A stretch of DNA of 64,000 nucleotides from Candidatus Helicobacter avicola (lineage in GTDB: Bacteria; Campylobacterota; Campylobacteria; Campylobacterales; Helicobacteraceae): positions 40,605-104,604 of the forward strand of contig DXIN01000030.1 in NCBI GenBank assembly GCA_019112865.1. Direction: 5' to 3'. Position 1 is the first letter of the stretch. Each line of letters opens with the position of its first letter. The translations under genes and the position numbers were made by a program. Shown here one piece after another: positions 53,980-63,007 of this stretch. Under the pieces are notes generated by a model that did no database searches, had not been told where the DNA came from, and was given only the letters and a program-made list of their open reading frames with translations.

Positions 53980-54768
53980 TTAGCGTTTTAGTCCATTGAC
54001 GACTTGGAGCATAGAATCTGCTGTCTGAATCGTCTTAGAATTTGCCTCATAGGCTCTTTGCCCAGTGATTAAGTCTGTCATTTCTTCTACAAGTTTGACA
54101 TTGCTAAGTTCAATAAAACCCTGTCGTAACTGCCCAAACCCATCTATACCCGGCACTCCTGCGATTGGCTCACCTGAAGCATTGGTGTTGATAAGGAGAT
54201 TATCGCCTAGCGCGTGTAATCCTGCGGGATTGACAAAATTCACAATCTCAATTTGCCCCAGCACATTGATTTCGGTTTGGTTGCCCTCTAGCACGCTTAC
54301 CGTGCCATCTGTGCCTATATTAATTTGCGTGGTGTTTTCTGGGATTGTGATATTTGGGATTAGCGGATAGCCCTCTGGTGTTACGACATTCCCCTCACTA
54401 TCGAGCTTGAAGCTTCCTGCGCGTGTGTAGGCGATATTGCCATCAGGAAGCTGAATCTGAAAAAACCCATTGCCTGTAATCGCGATGTCTAGGTTGTTTT
54501 CTGTCTCTTTTGGGTGTCCTTGAGAAAACATTTTTTGCACCGAAATCGGACGCACCCCAATCCCCACCTCTATGCCCGTGGGCGAGATAGTCGTCTCACT
54601 CGTGGAAGTTCCAGCATACTGCAATACTTGATAAAACAAGTCTGCAAATTCTGCACGTTGTTTTTTAAAGCCAATGGTATTGACATTAGCAATGTTGTTT
54701 GAAGTCGTATCGATTTGTAACTGCTGTCCTAGCATACCTGTGGTAGCGGTATAAAGAGACCTCATCAT
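53980..54768 (-). CDS. flgG: Flagellar distal rod protein FlgG
   Basis: Distal rod protein connecting the rod to the hook. The N-terminal rod signature TSNNIANVNTIGFKKQRAEF and C-terminal VEEMTDLITGQRAYEANSK are both present. ATG 54768 (MMRSLYTATTGML) is chosen for its AAAGGA six bases upstream, giving the standard 262 residues. A sigma-54-type promoter lies about 55 nt before it. Confidence 0.95.
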   Translation of the reverse strand: MMRSLYTATTGMLGQQLQIDTTSNNIANVNTIGFKKQRAEFADLFYQVLQYAGTSTSETTISPTGIEVGIGVRPISVQKMFSQGHPKETENNLDIAITGNGFFQIQLPDGNIAYTRAGSFKLDSEGNVVTPEGYPLIPNITIPENTTQINIGTDGTVSVLEGNQTEINVLGQIEIVNFVNPAGLHALGDNLLINTNASGEPIAGVPGIDGFGQLRQGFIELSNVKLVEEMTDLITGQRAYEANSKTIQTADSMLQVVNGLKR

Positions 54769-54820
54769 AGGTAATCCTTTGAAGTGTGATAGCACATTTG
54801 CGCAAAAATTTTGAATCTAA

Positions 54821-54838
54821 AAGCAAAAGTAATTCCTT
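54821..54838 (-). promoter_or_regulatory. Sigma-54-type promoter of flgG
   Basis: On the minus strand it reads AAAGGAATTACTTTTGCTTT: GG and GC ten bases apart. It closely matches the fliK operon promoter at 25681-25699. Confidence 0.75.
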
Positions 54839-54900
54839 TAATATCTCATAAGAGAAAATGTATTATAATCCTGGTTTGAGATTTTCCTAAAAGGCGTGAA

Positions 54901-55563
54901 ATGTCCTATTCTCTAAGTGATACTGCTTTGTTGCATACACTTTTTATCATCGGTATCATTGTTGAGGCGATTACAGGTGCATTAGCAGCGGGTAAGCACA
55001 AAATGGATCTTTTTGGCGTGATGTTTATTGCGCTTGTTACAGCCATTGGCGGAGGTTCTATCCGTGATATGTTGCTTGGGACATATCCGCTCACTTGGGT
55101 GGAAAATCCGGTGTATGTGATTATTATCTGTATGAGTGCGATTTTTACTATCCTTATCCCCAAAAAGCTTGTGCGCTTTGAGAAGGTATTTTTGAGCCTC
55201 GATGCGCTGGGATTGGTGGTGTTTAGTATCATCGGGGCGCAAGTGGCGATGAAGCACGATCACGGGCTTATCATCGCTGTGAGTGCGGCGTGTATCACTG
55301 GGATTTTTGGTGGAATTTTGCGTGATATTTTTTGCAATCGCATTCCGCTGGTGTTCCAAAAGGAGTTGTATGCGGGTGTGAGTATGATTGCAGCGACTTT
55401 GTATTATACGCTTGTGGTGGGTGTTGGTTTGGATTCGCTAAGTGCGGTGCTTATTACACTTGTGTTTGGCACGCTCTTGCGGCTCTTTGCGATTCGCTAC
55501 AAGCTCAATCTCCCGACATTTTCGTATGAAGACACACATAAATCCCACAAAAACCAAGAGTAA
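54901..55563 (+). CDS. TRIC-family (UPF0126) cation channel protein
   Basis: A 220-residue membrane protein with seven hydrophobic segments in two repeats. Each repeat carries the glycine signature (GGGSIRDMLLG at ~45 and GGILRDIFCNRIP at ~140), diagnostic for prokaryotic TRIC/UPF0126 monovalent-cation channels. It lies 18 nt upstream of dnaX. Confidence 0.85.
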   Translation: MSYSLSDTALLHTLFIIGIIVEAITGALAAGKHKMDLFGVMFIALVTAIGGGSIRDMLLGTYPLTWVENPVYVIIICMSAIFTILIPKKLVRFEKVFLSLDALGLVVFSIIGAQVAMKHDHGLIIAVSAACITGIFGGILRDIFCNRIPLVFQKELYAGVSMIAATLYYTLVVGVGLDSLSAVLITLVFGTLLRLFAIRYKLNLPTFSYEDTHKSHKNQE

Positions 55564-55581
55564 AATCACTAAGGAGTCTCA

Positions 55582-57381
55582 ATGTCTTTAGCCCTTGCTT
55601 TGAAATATCGTCCTACGACTTTTGAAGACTTAATCGGACAGCACGCTGTTTCCCAAACACTCTCACTCGCACTAGATTCTAAACACATCTCACACGCCTA
55701 CCTTTTTAGCGGTTTGCGGGGTAGTGGCAAAACAAGCTCGGCGAGAATCTTCTCACGCTCCTTGCAATGCGACAATGGACCTACCTCAAAACCCTGTGGA
55801 GAGTGCCAAAACTGCAAAGCCGCACTAGAGGGTAGGCATCTAGATATTATCGAGATGGACGCCGCCTCTAGCCGCAAAATCGATGATATTCGCGACTTAA
55901 TCGAGCAGACCAAATACCGCCCTGCTTTTGGACGTTATAAGATTTTTATCATTGATGAGGTGCATATGCTCACGCGTGAGGCGTTTAACGCGCTATTAAA
56001 AACTCTCGAGGAGCCACCAGAGTATGTGAAATTTATCCTTGCCACAACCGACCCGCTCAAGCTCCCACCCACGATTTTGAGCCGCACACAGCATTTTAGG
56101 TTCAAACAAATCTCCCAACGCCTTGTAGTCGAGCATATCGCGCATATTTTGGATAAGGAACAAGTGCGCTATGACACTCAAGCCCTAGAGATTATCGCGC
56201 GTAGTGGCTCTGGGAGTTTGCGTGATACACTTACATTACTTGATCAGGCAATTATTTTTTGCAAAAATAATATCGATACAAGTGGCGTAACAGATATGTT
56301 GGGCATTGTTGATCCTCAAATCTTTAGCACACTTTTTAGCGATCTTTTGGCAAACAAGTTTGACAATGTGCAAGAGAGTATTGGAGTTTTGCAAGAATAC
56401 GAAAGCGAAATGATTTTAGATGAAATGATGCTTTTTTTGAAAGATCGTCTTTTGGCTAATGACAAGGCATTTTCGCCACTGATTTTGGATAGATTTTTTA
56501 GAATCTTAGTAGATTCTAAAATCTTGCTCACACACAATACTGATGGGAATTTCGTGCTTTTACTCACTTTGCTAAAAATGCAAGAAGCCCTCAAGATAAA
56601 AGAAGTCGATGCGATGATTGCAGACTTAGAACAGCAGATTTTTGCTACACCAAAATCAAGCCCTATCACCCCCGCTCCCACAAAACCCTCTAGCCAAATA
56701 CCTTTGCAAGCTCCTAAGATCCAAAGTCCTTTTGAGATTCTCACACAAAAGCTTTATGATAGGAATTTTGAGTTAGGCGAGTGCTTTGCGCGGTGCATTA
56801 GCTTTGTGAGTTTTGAAAACGACACGCTCACTTGGCATTCAAATGCGGTAGGTGAAGACAGGGAGAGGCTTGCGAAGCATTTTGAGATTATCAAAGCCTT
56901 TGTGGCACAAGTCTTTGGCGCACAAACCAAAATCAGCGCACAAAAGCTCCCACCAAATCCACAGCCCACACCTTCCCAAGCAGTGCAGGATTTTGGGCAA
57001 GATTCACAGGCACCGCAGGATTTGGCACAACCACAAGAGAGTTTTGTAGATTCACAAAAGACACAAGAAACCGCAGAATCTCGTGAATCTGACACATTAG
57101 ATTCACAAAATACACACACCCAAGCCCTAGAGGAACAATCAGAGGTAGATAAGACTATGGATTCTCTAACGCAGGATTTTGGAGAGTTTGCCACACAAGA
57201 TATACAAACTTCAGCACCGCAACCATCACAAAAACCACCACAAAGTGAGGCAGAAAGTGAATCTGCCCAAACTTCCCCAAAAAGCCAAAAAGAGCAAGAT
57301 AGGGAGTTTATACAACACAACAAAGAAATTGTCGCAAGCCTTGAGGAGCATTTGGGGATTAAAGACTATTTCAAATCATAA
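55582..57381 (+). CDS. dnaX: DNA polymerase III gamma/tau subunit
   Basis: Clamp-loader ATPase. Motifs are ALKYRPTTFEDLIGQ at the start, Walker A SGLRGSGKTSSAR at ~43-55, a zinc module with CDNGPTSKPCGECQNC and the IFIIDEVHMLTREAFNALLK Walker B region. Residues from ~365 form a weakly conserved, Gln/Ser/Thr/Glu-rich tail with many AGAATCT-type words. 599 residues; no programmed frameshift site was obvious. Confidence 0.93.
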   Translation: MSLALALKYRPTTFEDLIGQHAVSQTLSLALDSKHISHAYLFSGLRGSGKTSSARIFSRSLQCDNGPTSKPCGECQNCKAALEGRHLDIIEMDAASSRKIDDIRDLIEQTKYRPAFGRYKIFIIDEVHMLTREAFNALLKTLEEPPEYVKFILATTDPLKLPPTILSRTQHFRFKQISQRLVVEHIAHILDKEQVRYDTQALEIIARSGSGSLRDTLTLLDQAIIFCKNNIDTSGVTDMLGIVDPQIFSTLFSDLLANKFDNVQESIGVLQEYESEMILDEMMLFLKDRLLANDKAFSPLILDRFFRILVDSKILLTHNTDGNFVLLLTLLKMQEALKIKEVDAMIADLEQQIFATPKSSPITPAPTKPSSQIPLQAPKIQSPFEILTQKLYDRNFELGECFARCISFVSFENDTLTWHSNAVGEDRERLAKHFEIIKAFVAQVFGAQTKISAQKLPPNPQPTPSQAVQDFGQDSQAPQDLAQPQESFVDSQKTQETAESRESDTLDSQNTHTQALEEQSEVDKTMDSLTQDFGEFATQDIQTSAPQPSQKPPQSEAESESAQTSPKSQKEQDREFIQHNKEIVASLEEHLGIKDYFKS

Positions 57382-57402
57382 AATCTATGTTAAGGAGGAA
57401 GT

Positions 57403-57819
57403 ATGACATTTACATTGACACAAGAGCAGTTGGAGCCACTTTGTGCGCATTTGGATTCGTTAGCGAGGGGTGAAAAAAGAATCTTTTTTTTACTAAATGG
57501 TGATTTAGGAAGTGGTAAAACCACACTTGTGAGGGACTTTGTGCGTCTTAGAGGTGGCAGAGATGATGTTACTTCGCCTACCTTTAGTCTCTCACAAGAT
57601 TATGATGATATTTTTCACTATGATTTTTATCAAAAAGAATACAATCATCTTCTAGAACTTGGGTTTATTGAGCTGTTTGAACGCGAGGGCGTGCATTTTA
57701 TCGAGTGGGCAAATATGGGCATCAAGGAGCTTTTGAAAAAATGCCAATTTAAAATGGTGCGTGTGGATATCACGCCACTAGATTCGGGAGAGAGGGAGTA
57801 TAAAATCAGCGATGAATAA
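57403..57819 (+). CDS. tsaE: tRNA threonylcarbamoyladenosine ATPase TsaE
   Basis: A 138-residue ATPase required for t6A37 modification of tRNA. Walker A GDLGSGKTTLVRDFVR is at ~33-48, followed by VTSPTFSLSQDY and HYDFYQKEYNHLLELGFIEL. AAGGAGG precedes the ATG. It overlaps lptB by 8 nt. Confidence 0.94.
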   Translation: MTFTLTQEQLEPLCAHLDSLARGEKRIFFLLNGDLGSGKTTLVRDFVRLRGGRDDVTSPTFSLSQDYDDIFHYDFYQKEYNHLLELGFIELFEREGVHFIEWANMGIKELLKKCQFKMVRVDITPLDSGEREYKISDE

Positions 57820-58534
57820 ACTACAAGCACGCAACCTAAGCAAACAAATCAAGAAAACAAAAATTGTCAATGACATCTCGCTAGAGGTAAATAGCAAGGA
57901 GGTTGTGGGGCTTTTGGGACCAAATGGGGCGGGCAAAACCACGACTTTTTATATGATATGTGGGCTTTTGCACCCAAGCTCGGGAGCGGTGTATCTCAAT
58001 GGACACGACATCACCAAGCTCCCCTTACACGCGCGCTCTAATATGGGCATAGGCTATCTCCCACAAGAATCTAGTATTTTTAAAGACCTAAGCGTGGAGG
58101 AAAACCTCTTACTAGCTGCTGAAGCAAGTATCAAAAGCGCTAAGGAGCGCAAGATTCGTATAGAAAAAATGCTCGAAGAATTTAATATCGAGCCAATCCG
58201 CGCTAGGAAAGGCGTGAGCCTAAGTGGTGGGGAGCGCAGACGCGTAGAAATCGCTAGAGCACTTGTCAAAAATCCCAAGTTTGTGCTACTTGATGAGCCC
58301 TTTGCCGGGGTGGATCCCAAGGCGGTGGTGGATATACAAAACATCATTCTAAAGCTCATCGAGCTTGACATCGGTGTGCTTATCACCGATCATAATGTGC
58401 GTGAGACTCTGTCTGTATGCCACAGAAGCTATGTGATAAAAAGTGGCGCACTTCTAGCAAGTGGCAATGCCGAGGAAATCTACCAAAACACGCTTGTGCG
58501 TAAATATTACCTAGGAGAGCATTTCAAGGTATGA
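57812..58534 (+). CDS. lptB: LPS export ABC transporter ATPase LptB
   Basis: Powers LPS transport from the inner membrane. Walker A LLGPNGAGKTTTF, signature LSGGERRRVEIARAL and Walker B FVLLDEPFAGVDP are all present, with the DEPFAGVDP form typical of LptB. 240 residues. It overlaps tsaE (8 nt) and rpoN (4 nt). Confidence 0.93.
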   Translation: MNKLQARNLSKQIKKTKIVNDISLEVNSKEVVGLLGPNGAGKTTTFYMICGLLHPSSGAVYLNGHDITKLPLHARSNMGIGYLPQESSIFKDLSVEENLLLAAEASIKSAKERKIRIEKMLEEFNIEPIRARKGVSLSGGERRRVEIARALVKNPKFVLLDEPFAGVDPKAVVDIQNIILKLIELDIGVLITDHNVRETLSVCHRSYVIKSGALLASGNAEEIYQNTLVRKYYLGEHFKV

Positions 58535-59880
58535 GTGCAAAAGTAGGTATAGGAGGAAGGTTACGCACCAATATCGCTATCAAGCCAAAGCTCTCGGCGA
58601 CACTCAAAAATTGGTTGCCGATTTTGCAAAGTGGAGCAGATAGTATAGAGGAGGTGGTGCAAGAATTTGCCCAAGAAAACCCATATGTGCAGATAGAGAG
58701 CCAACGCACACAGAATCTCCCACACAAATCTAGCACTCCTAGCTCAAAGATCTCTTCACAAAAAAACTCTATCACCGACAAAATAGAATCTCTAAGCACC
58801 AGCACGCAAGATTTCTATGAAAGTCTGCTTGATCAGATATCCCCGCGTCTTTTTCCTAGCCAGATTTCTCAAACCATTGCTCATAGTATCATAGAAAATA
58901 TCAATGATGAGGGGTATTTGGAGGGCGACATCACCGAGCTTGCAGCGGAAGTAGGTGTGAGTGTGGAGGAGTTTGAGCGCGTGCGTGCGCGGTTTGTGTA
59001 TCTGGAGCCTTGTGGTGTGGGTGCGCGAGATATGCAAGAATCGCTACTTTTTCAGCTCCAAGAAAGTGATTTGGATAATGCAGCCTTTGAGCTAGGGCTA
59101 GAGATTATCCAAAACCTCCAAAACCACGCAGCACACAGAAGCCACCCGCTCTATGAGGAAGTGATGCGCACAATTAAGCGATTTAGAAATCCTCCTGCGT
59201 GTGATTTTGGCGTGAAAATCCCAGAGGTGATTCCAGATATTTTTATTTTTGAGCATATCAAAGAAGATTCACTACAACACACTTATGAGCTTGAAGTGCG
59301 TGTAAATGATATGTATTATCCAAAAATCATCATCGAGCACCAAGAGCTACCTAATAAAAACACTAAATCACAAAGCGAGGCACAAAAACAAGCTCAAGAT
59401 TTTGTCAAAACCAAGCTCAAAGAGGCAAAAGACCTCGTCGATGCGCTTGAGATGCGTAAGGCTACAATCCTAAAAATCGCCATCGCGCTGCGTGAAAACC
59501 AGTATGATTTTTTTATGGGTGGAGAAATACGTCCTATGAAGCTTAAAGACATTGCCCAAGATTTAGGCTATGCACCTAGCACGATTTCGCGCGCTATTGC
59601 CAACAAATACCTAGAATGCGATAGAGGGATTTTTCCAATTAAGAGCTTCTTTACTGCTGCGATTGATGGCGAGACTTCTAATGCCTCAATCAAAGACTTT
59701 ATCCTTGATCTTGTCAAAAACGAAAACAAGAAAAAGCCCCTAAGTGATGTGAAGATTCTAAAAAGTGTAGAGGAGAAATTCGGGATTAAAATGGTGCGCC
59801 GCACGATTACTAAATACCGCCAACAGCTAAATATCGCTAGCTCAAGCGAACGCAAGAAGCTCTATGAAATGAGTGTATAA
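58531..59880 (+). CDS. rpoN: RNA polymerase sigma-54 factor
   Basis: Alternative sigma factor that drives the middle flagellar genes in Helicobacter. The N-terminal activator region (LSATLKNWLPILQ), the core-binding region, the APSTISRAIANKYLECDRGI helix-turn-helix and the RpoN box VRRTITKYRQ are all present. 449 residues. Two promoters fitting its consensus occur in this window, before fliK and flgG. Confidence 0.95.
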   Translation: MSAKVGIGGRLRTNIAIKPKLSATLKNWLPILQSGADSIEEVVQEFAQENPYVQIESQRTQNLPHKSSTPSSKISSQKNSITDKIESLSTSTQDFYESLLDQISPRLFPSQISQTIAHSIIENINDEGYLEGDITELAAEVGVSVEEFERVRARFVYLEPCGVGARDMQESLLFQLQESDLDNAAFELGLEIIQNLQNHAAHRSHPLYEEVMRTIKRFRNPPACDFGVKIPEVIPDIFIFEHIKEDSLQHTYELEVRVNDMYYPKIIIEHQELPNKNTKSQSEAQKQAQDFVKTKLKEAKDLVDALEMRKATILKIAIALRENQYDFFMGGEIRPMKLKDIAQDLGYAPSTISRAIANKYLECDRGIFPIKSFFTAAIDGETSNASIKDFILDLVKNENKKKPLSDVKILKSVEEKFGIKMVRRTITKYRQQLNIASSSERKKLYEMSV

Positions 59881-60225
59881 GCCAAAACTTAGTGAATATG
59901 CGCCATAATTATGCGCATTAAGCCCAAAGGAGTGATGATGTCTTTTAAATCTTTTGTCCGTAACAATCCCGTGTATAAACACTATATCTTGCCCTTGCGT
60001 CAAAAATATAATGCCTATGTAGAATCTAAGCTTGATGATGAGATGTATTTCACGCGTAGGCATAAGAAAATCTTTGGCTATACGCCGGACTTCAAAAATC
60101 CCCAAACATTTAACGAAAAAATCGTGCATAGAATCCTCTATGATAGAAACCCCCTCTACACCGCACTTGCCGATAAGCTCAAAGCTAGAATCTACATTGC
60201 TGCAAAGCTTCAGAATCTAGCTCTC

Positions 60226-60235
60226 GGGGGGGGGG
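60226..60235 (+). repeat. G10 homopolymer tract, phase-variation site
   Basis: Ten consecutive G within the open frame of the TupA-like gene; G9 restores the downstream frame, G10 ends it at a TAG a few codons later. Confidence 0.92.
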
Positions 60236-60863
60236 AAATTTAGCCCTTTAAAAGACACAGATTCTCTTACTACAAAAAGCTCTTCTCAAGAATCTTCGCA
60301 AAACTCCAAGCAAACATCAGCCTCCAGAGACACAAAAGCCACAAATCCCGCTCAAGAGGGTTTTCAAACTACCCAAGCTACCACAGACCTTAGCGCGCAA
60401 GATGGAGTTAGAGATACCACGCAAATAGAGCAAAGATTCCAAGCCCTCGCACAAGACCCGACATTTTTAGATTCTAGTGCGTCTTCCTCGCCGCTTTTTG
60501 CGCCTATTGGTAGCTTGACCCAGCTTCTCTTTGAGACCAATATCTGCCCCTTTTTACCCAAGCTCTATGGAATCTACAAGAGTGTGGAGGACATCGATTT
60601 TGATACCCTGCCACAATCCTTTGTCCTAAAGACCAATCACGATTGTGGCGGTGTAGTCATCGTGCCGGATAAAGAAGCATTTTTGAGAGATTCTAAGAAG
60701 TTTAGCGAGGCTATGGAGAAGCTTACAAAGCACCTTAATACGAATTTCTACACACTTTATAGGGAATACCACTACAAAGACATCGAGCCTAGAATCTTTG
60801 CTGAAGAATTGCTAGGTGAGAGGACACAAGCCCCGCAATTCCCAAGCCCAGATTCTAAAAAGA

Positions 60864-60887
60864 TTGAAAAGAGCGATTTTCATAAAT
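60864..60887 (+). repeat. 24-bp exact repeat, first copy (in the TupA-like gene)
   Basis: Starts TTGAAAAGAGCGATTTTC and is found again at 63893-63916, read as EKSDFHK in both places. Confidence 0.9.
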
Positions 60888-61333
60888 TTTTTCTACCACT
60901 ATGTGATTATAGATTTCATTGCTTTAATGCACACATTGGTTTCATACAAGTCGCTAACCCCACACACACGCACAACAACCTTTTCACATCTCATTGGCAG
61001 CCACTTCCCATAGCCTACCTCAATACCCCAAGCACGCAATCTATCCCCAAACCACACAAGCTAGATTCTATGCTTGAGGTTGCACGACATCTCTCCTCTA
61101 TGATAGATTATGTGCGTATAGACCTTTATTACATTGTAGGGGAGCGTGTCTCACGCATCTATGTCGGCGAGCTTACCTTGACTCCAAATGGTGGGAGTGC
61201 GCGTTTTGACCCAGAGCTTTGGGATAGAGAGTTTGGGACATTATGGAATCTAACTCACACTGATACCAAAACAAACAAAAACAATCACAACCCCACACCA
61301 AAACACGAAATAGATTCTTAGAGATTGTGAAAT

Positions 61334-62677
61334 ATGCAGCACTCTAGCACTATACAATCGCCCACTACGATTTTTTTCCTCTGCCTTGGGTGTATTATTG
61401 GTTGGGGAGCTTTTGTCCTACCTCATACCCTCTTTTTGCCACAAATTGGGCTGCTAAATTCCCTTATAGGCTTAAGTTTGGGGGCGATACTCATAGGAAT
61501 TATTGCTAAAGATTATATGTTTTTATTGGCGAGATTCCCACAAGTTGGAGGGGAATTTCTCTTTACATTGCGTATTCTTGGGAGAACACACGCCTTTATT
61601 TGTGGGTGGTTTCTAAGCCTTGCGTATCTGTGTATTATCCCGCTTAATGCCACTGCCTTGCCTCTCCTTGCTCACTCCTTTGGTTTGCGACCACACATTG
61701 CCCTATACAGCATAGATTCTCACCAAGTCTATGCCGAGGACATAGCGTTAAGCCTCATAGCTGTGTTGATGGCTTGTGTAACCAATCTCTGCGGTATCCG
61801 CTATGCGTTTGTGCTACAAAAAGCCCTCATAGTCCTTTTGGTAGGCAGTGTGTGCTTCTTTTTTCTCACGATGAGTTTTAATGCGCAATCTTTGGCAAAT
61901 CTCTTGAGCTATGCGGATTCTCAAAGCCTTAGCCTTGCAAGTATTTTGGTGATTGTCGCTTTGGCACCTTGGCTGTATGTGGGGTTTGATTGTGGTGTGC
62001 AGATTATCCAAGATGTGCGCAATAATCCACGCAAAATCACACTTTTTACGATAGGAGCTATCATAGCGGGGTTTTTGCTCTATGTGTTTGTTTTGCTTTT
62101 TACTGCTTATGGTGTGTCTTATGAGACTTTGCGCGCTAGTGATACTTGGGCGAGCCTAGAGAGTGTGCGTGGATATTTTGGGACATTTGGGAGTGTTGTG
62201 CTTGCTCTTGGGGTATTTGGGGCAATTGCTAGTGGTATCAATGGCTTTTTTATCACGACTACTAAAGTCCTCTATGCGATGAGTTTGCACAGAATCTTCC
62301 CTGCCACGATGCGCACAAAAAATCGCTTTGATATTCCATATAAAATCGTGTGTTTTGTGGGTTTAGCCTCTTGTGTCCTGCCATTTTTTGGGAGAGAGGG
62401 GCTGCTGTATGTCGTGGATATGTCGAGTGTGGGGATTATCGTAGCATTTTTGTATGTGAGCGTGATAGCCTTTATCGTGAAATGGCGAGAATCTAAGTAT
62501 GTGAGCTTTCTTTCTATACTCAATATCTTTATTAGTAACGTGTTTTTTACACTACTCTTTTTCCCTTTTTCCCCAGCAGCCCTCAAAACCCCATCACTCA
62601 TAGCTTTAGGAATATGGAGTGCGTGTGGGATAGTATTTTTTGGCTATGCTAGGCAAAAAGACAAGGCATTAATTTAA
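61334..62677 (+). CDS. APC-superfamily amino acid permease
   Basis: A 447-residue transporter with about twelve transmembrane segments. The first helix holds the unwound Gly motif GCIIGWGAFVLPH expected for APC amino acid permeases, and later helices include YVGFDCGVQIIQDVRNNPR and GVFGAIASGINGFFITTTKVLYAM. Substrate not predictable. It starts 12 nt after the TupA-like gene. Confidence 0.85.
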   Translation: MQHSSTIQSPTTIFFLCLGCIIGWGAFVLPHTLFLPQIGLLNSLIGLSLGAILIGIIAKDYMFLLARFPQVGGEFLFTLRILGRTHAFICGWFLSLAYLCIIPLNATALPLLAHSFGLRPHIALYSIDSHQVYAEDIALSLIAVLMACVTNLCGIRYAFVLQKALIVLLVGSVCFFFLTMSFNAQSLANLLSYADSQSLSLASILVIVALAPWLYVGFDCGVQIIQDVRNNPRKITLFTIGAIIAGFLLYVFVLLFTAYGVSYETLRASDTWASLESVRGYFGTFGSVVLALGVFGAIASGINGFFITTTKVLYAMSLHRIFPATMRTKNRFDIPYKIVCFVGLASCVLPFFGREGLLYVVDMSSVGIIVAFLYVSVIAFIVKWRESKYVSFLSILNIFISNVFFTLLFFPFSPAALKTPSLIALGIWSACGIVFFGYARQKDKALI

Positions 62678-62691
62678 TCGCATTGTGCAAT

Positions 62692-62782
62692 TTACTTTTT
62701 TAGCTCTCTTAGCGTAGCTTTCAGAGCCAAAGACGCAATGCACACGATTCCGACAAACCACACCAAATACAATATATTCCAT
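62692..62782 (-). pseudogene. Frameshifted second copy of a tiny membrane peptide
   Basis: ATG 62782 begins MEYIVFGVV, parallel to the MEYVIFGIA of the gene 9 nt upstream. A one-base shift then lets the frame continue as WFVGIVCIASLALKATLRELKK to a TAA at 62692. As sequenced the ATG frame runs instead into CRNRVHCVFGSE. It is either a frameshifted duplicate or a TTG-started (62772) 26-residue peptide. Confidence 0.45.
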
Positions 62783-62791
62783 ACTTAAATA

Positions 62792-62884
62792 CTATTTTTC
62801 CGAAAACTCAATGGCTGTTTTCACACCAAGATAGAGGATTGTCAAAATCCCCACAAACGCTATCCCAAAGATGACATATTCCAT
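62792..62884 (-). CDS. 30-aa single-helix membrane peptide
   Basis: An AGGAGG ribosome site five bases before the ATG supports translation. The product begins MEYVIFGIAFVGILTILYLG and ends VKTAIEFSEK: one transmembrane helix and a short charged tail. Such peptides often accompany transporters as small subunits, but the flanking APC permease is on the opposite strand. I cannot name the family. Confidence 0.65.
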   Translation of the reverse strand: MEYVIFGIAFVGILTILYLGVKTAIEFSEK

Positions 62885-63007
62885 TGTGTCCTCCTATTTC
62901 TATGTCATCATCACACAAAATACAGATTTCTTGCCAAATTTTACACTTTACAAAGCAGATTCTAACAAATCCACTCCATTTTGCACATTTTGTGCTATAA
63001 TTTTGGC

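Larger units (their letters stand above)
59938..61321 (+). pseudogene. Phase-variable TupA-like ATP-grasp/polysaccharide gene, out of frame at a G10 tract
   Basis: The first part (59938-60243) reads MSFKSFVRNNPVYKHYILPL, then FNEKIVHRILYDRNPLYTALADKLKARIYIAAKL, and stops just after G10. With one G fewer the frame continues to 61321, giving about 460 residues. The downstream part has LPQSFVLKTNHDCGGVVIVPDK and YVRIDLYYIVGERVSRIYVGELT, as in TupA-like ATP-grasp proteins of surface-glycan loci. A non-conserved Ser/Thr/Gln-rich stretch of ~90 residues follows the tract, so the gene also carries an insertion. The sequenced state is OFF. ATG 59938 is five bases after AAAGGAG. Confidence 0.8.

Noticed and set aside
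59898..59918. Terminator after rpoN
   Set aside because: A short ATGCGC/GCGCAT hairpin exists but lacks a T-run and partly overlaps the leader of the next gene.
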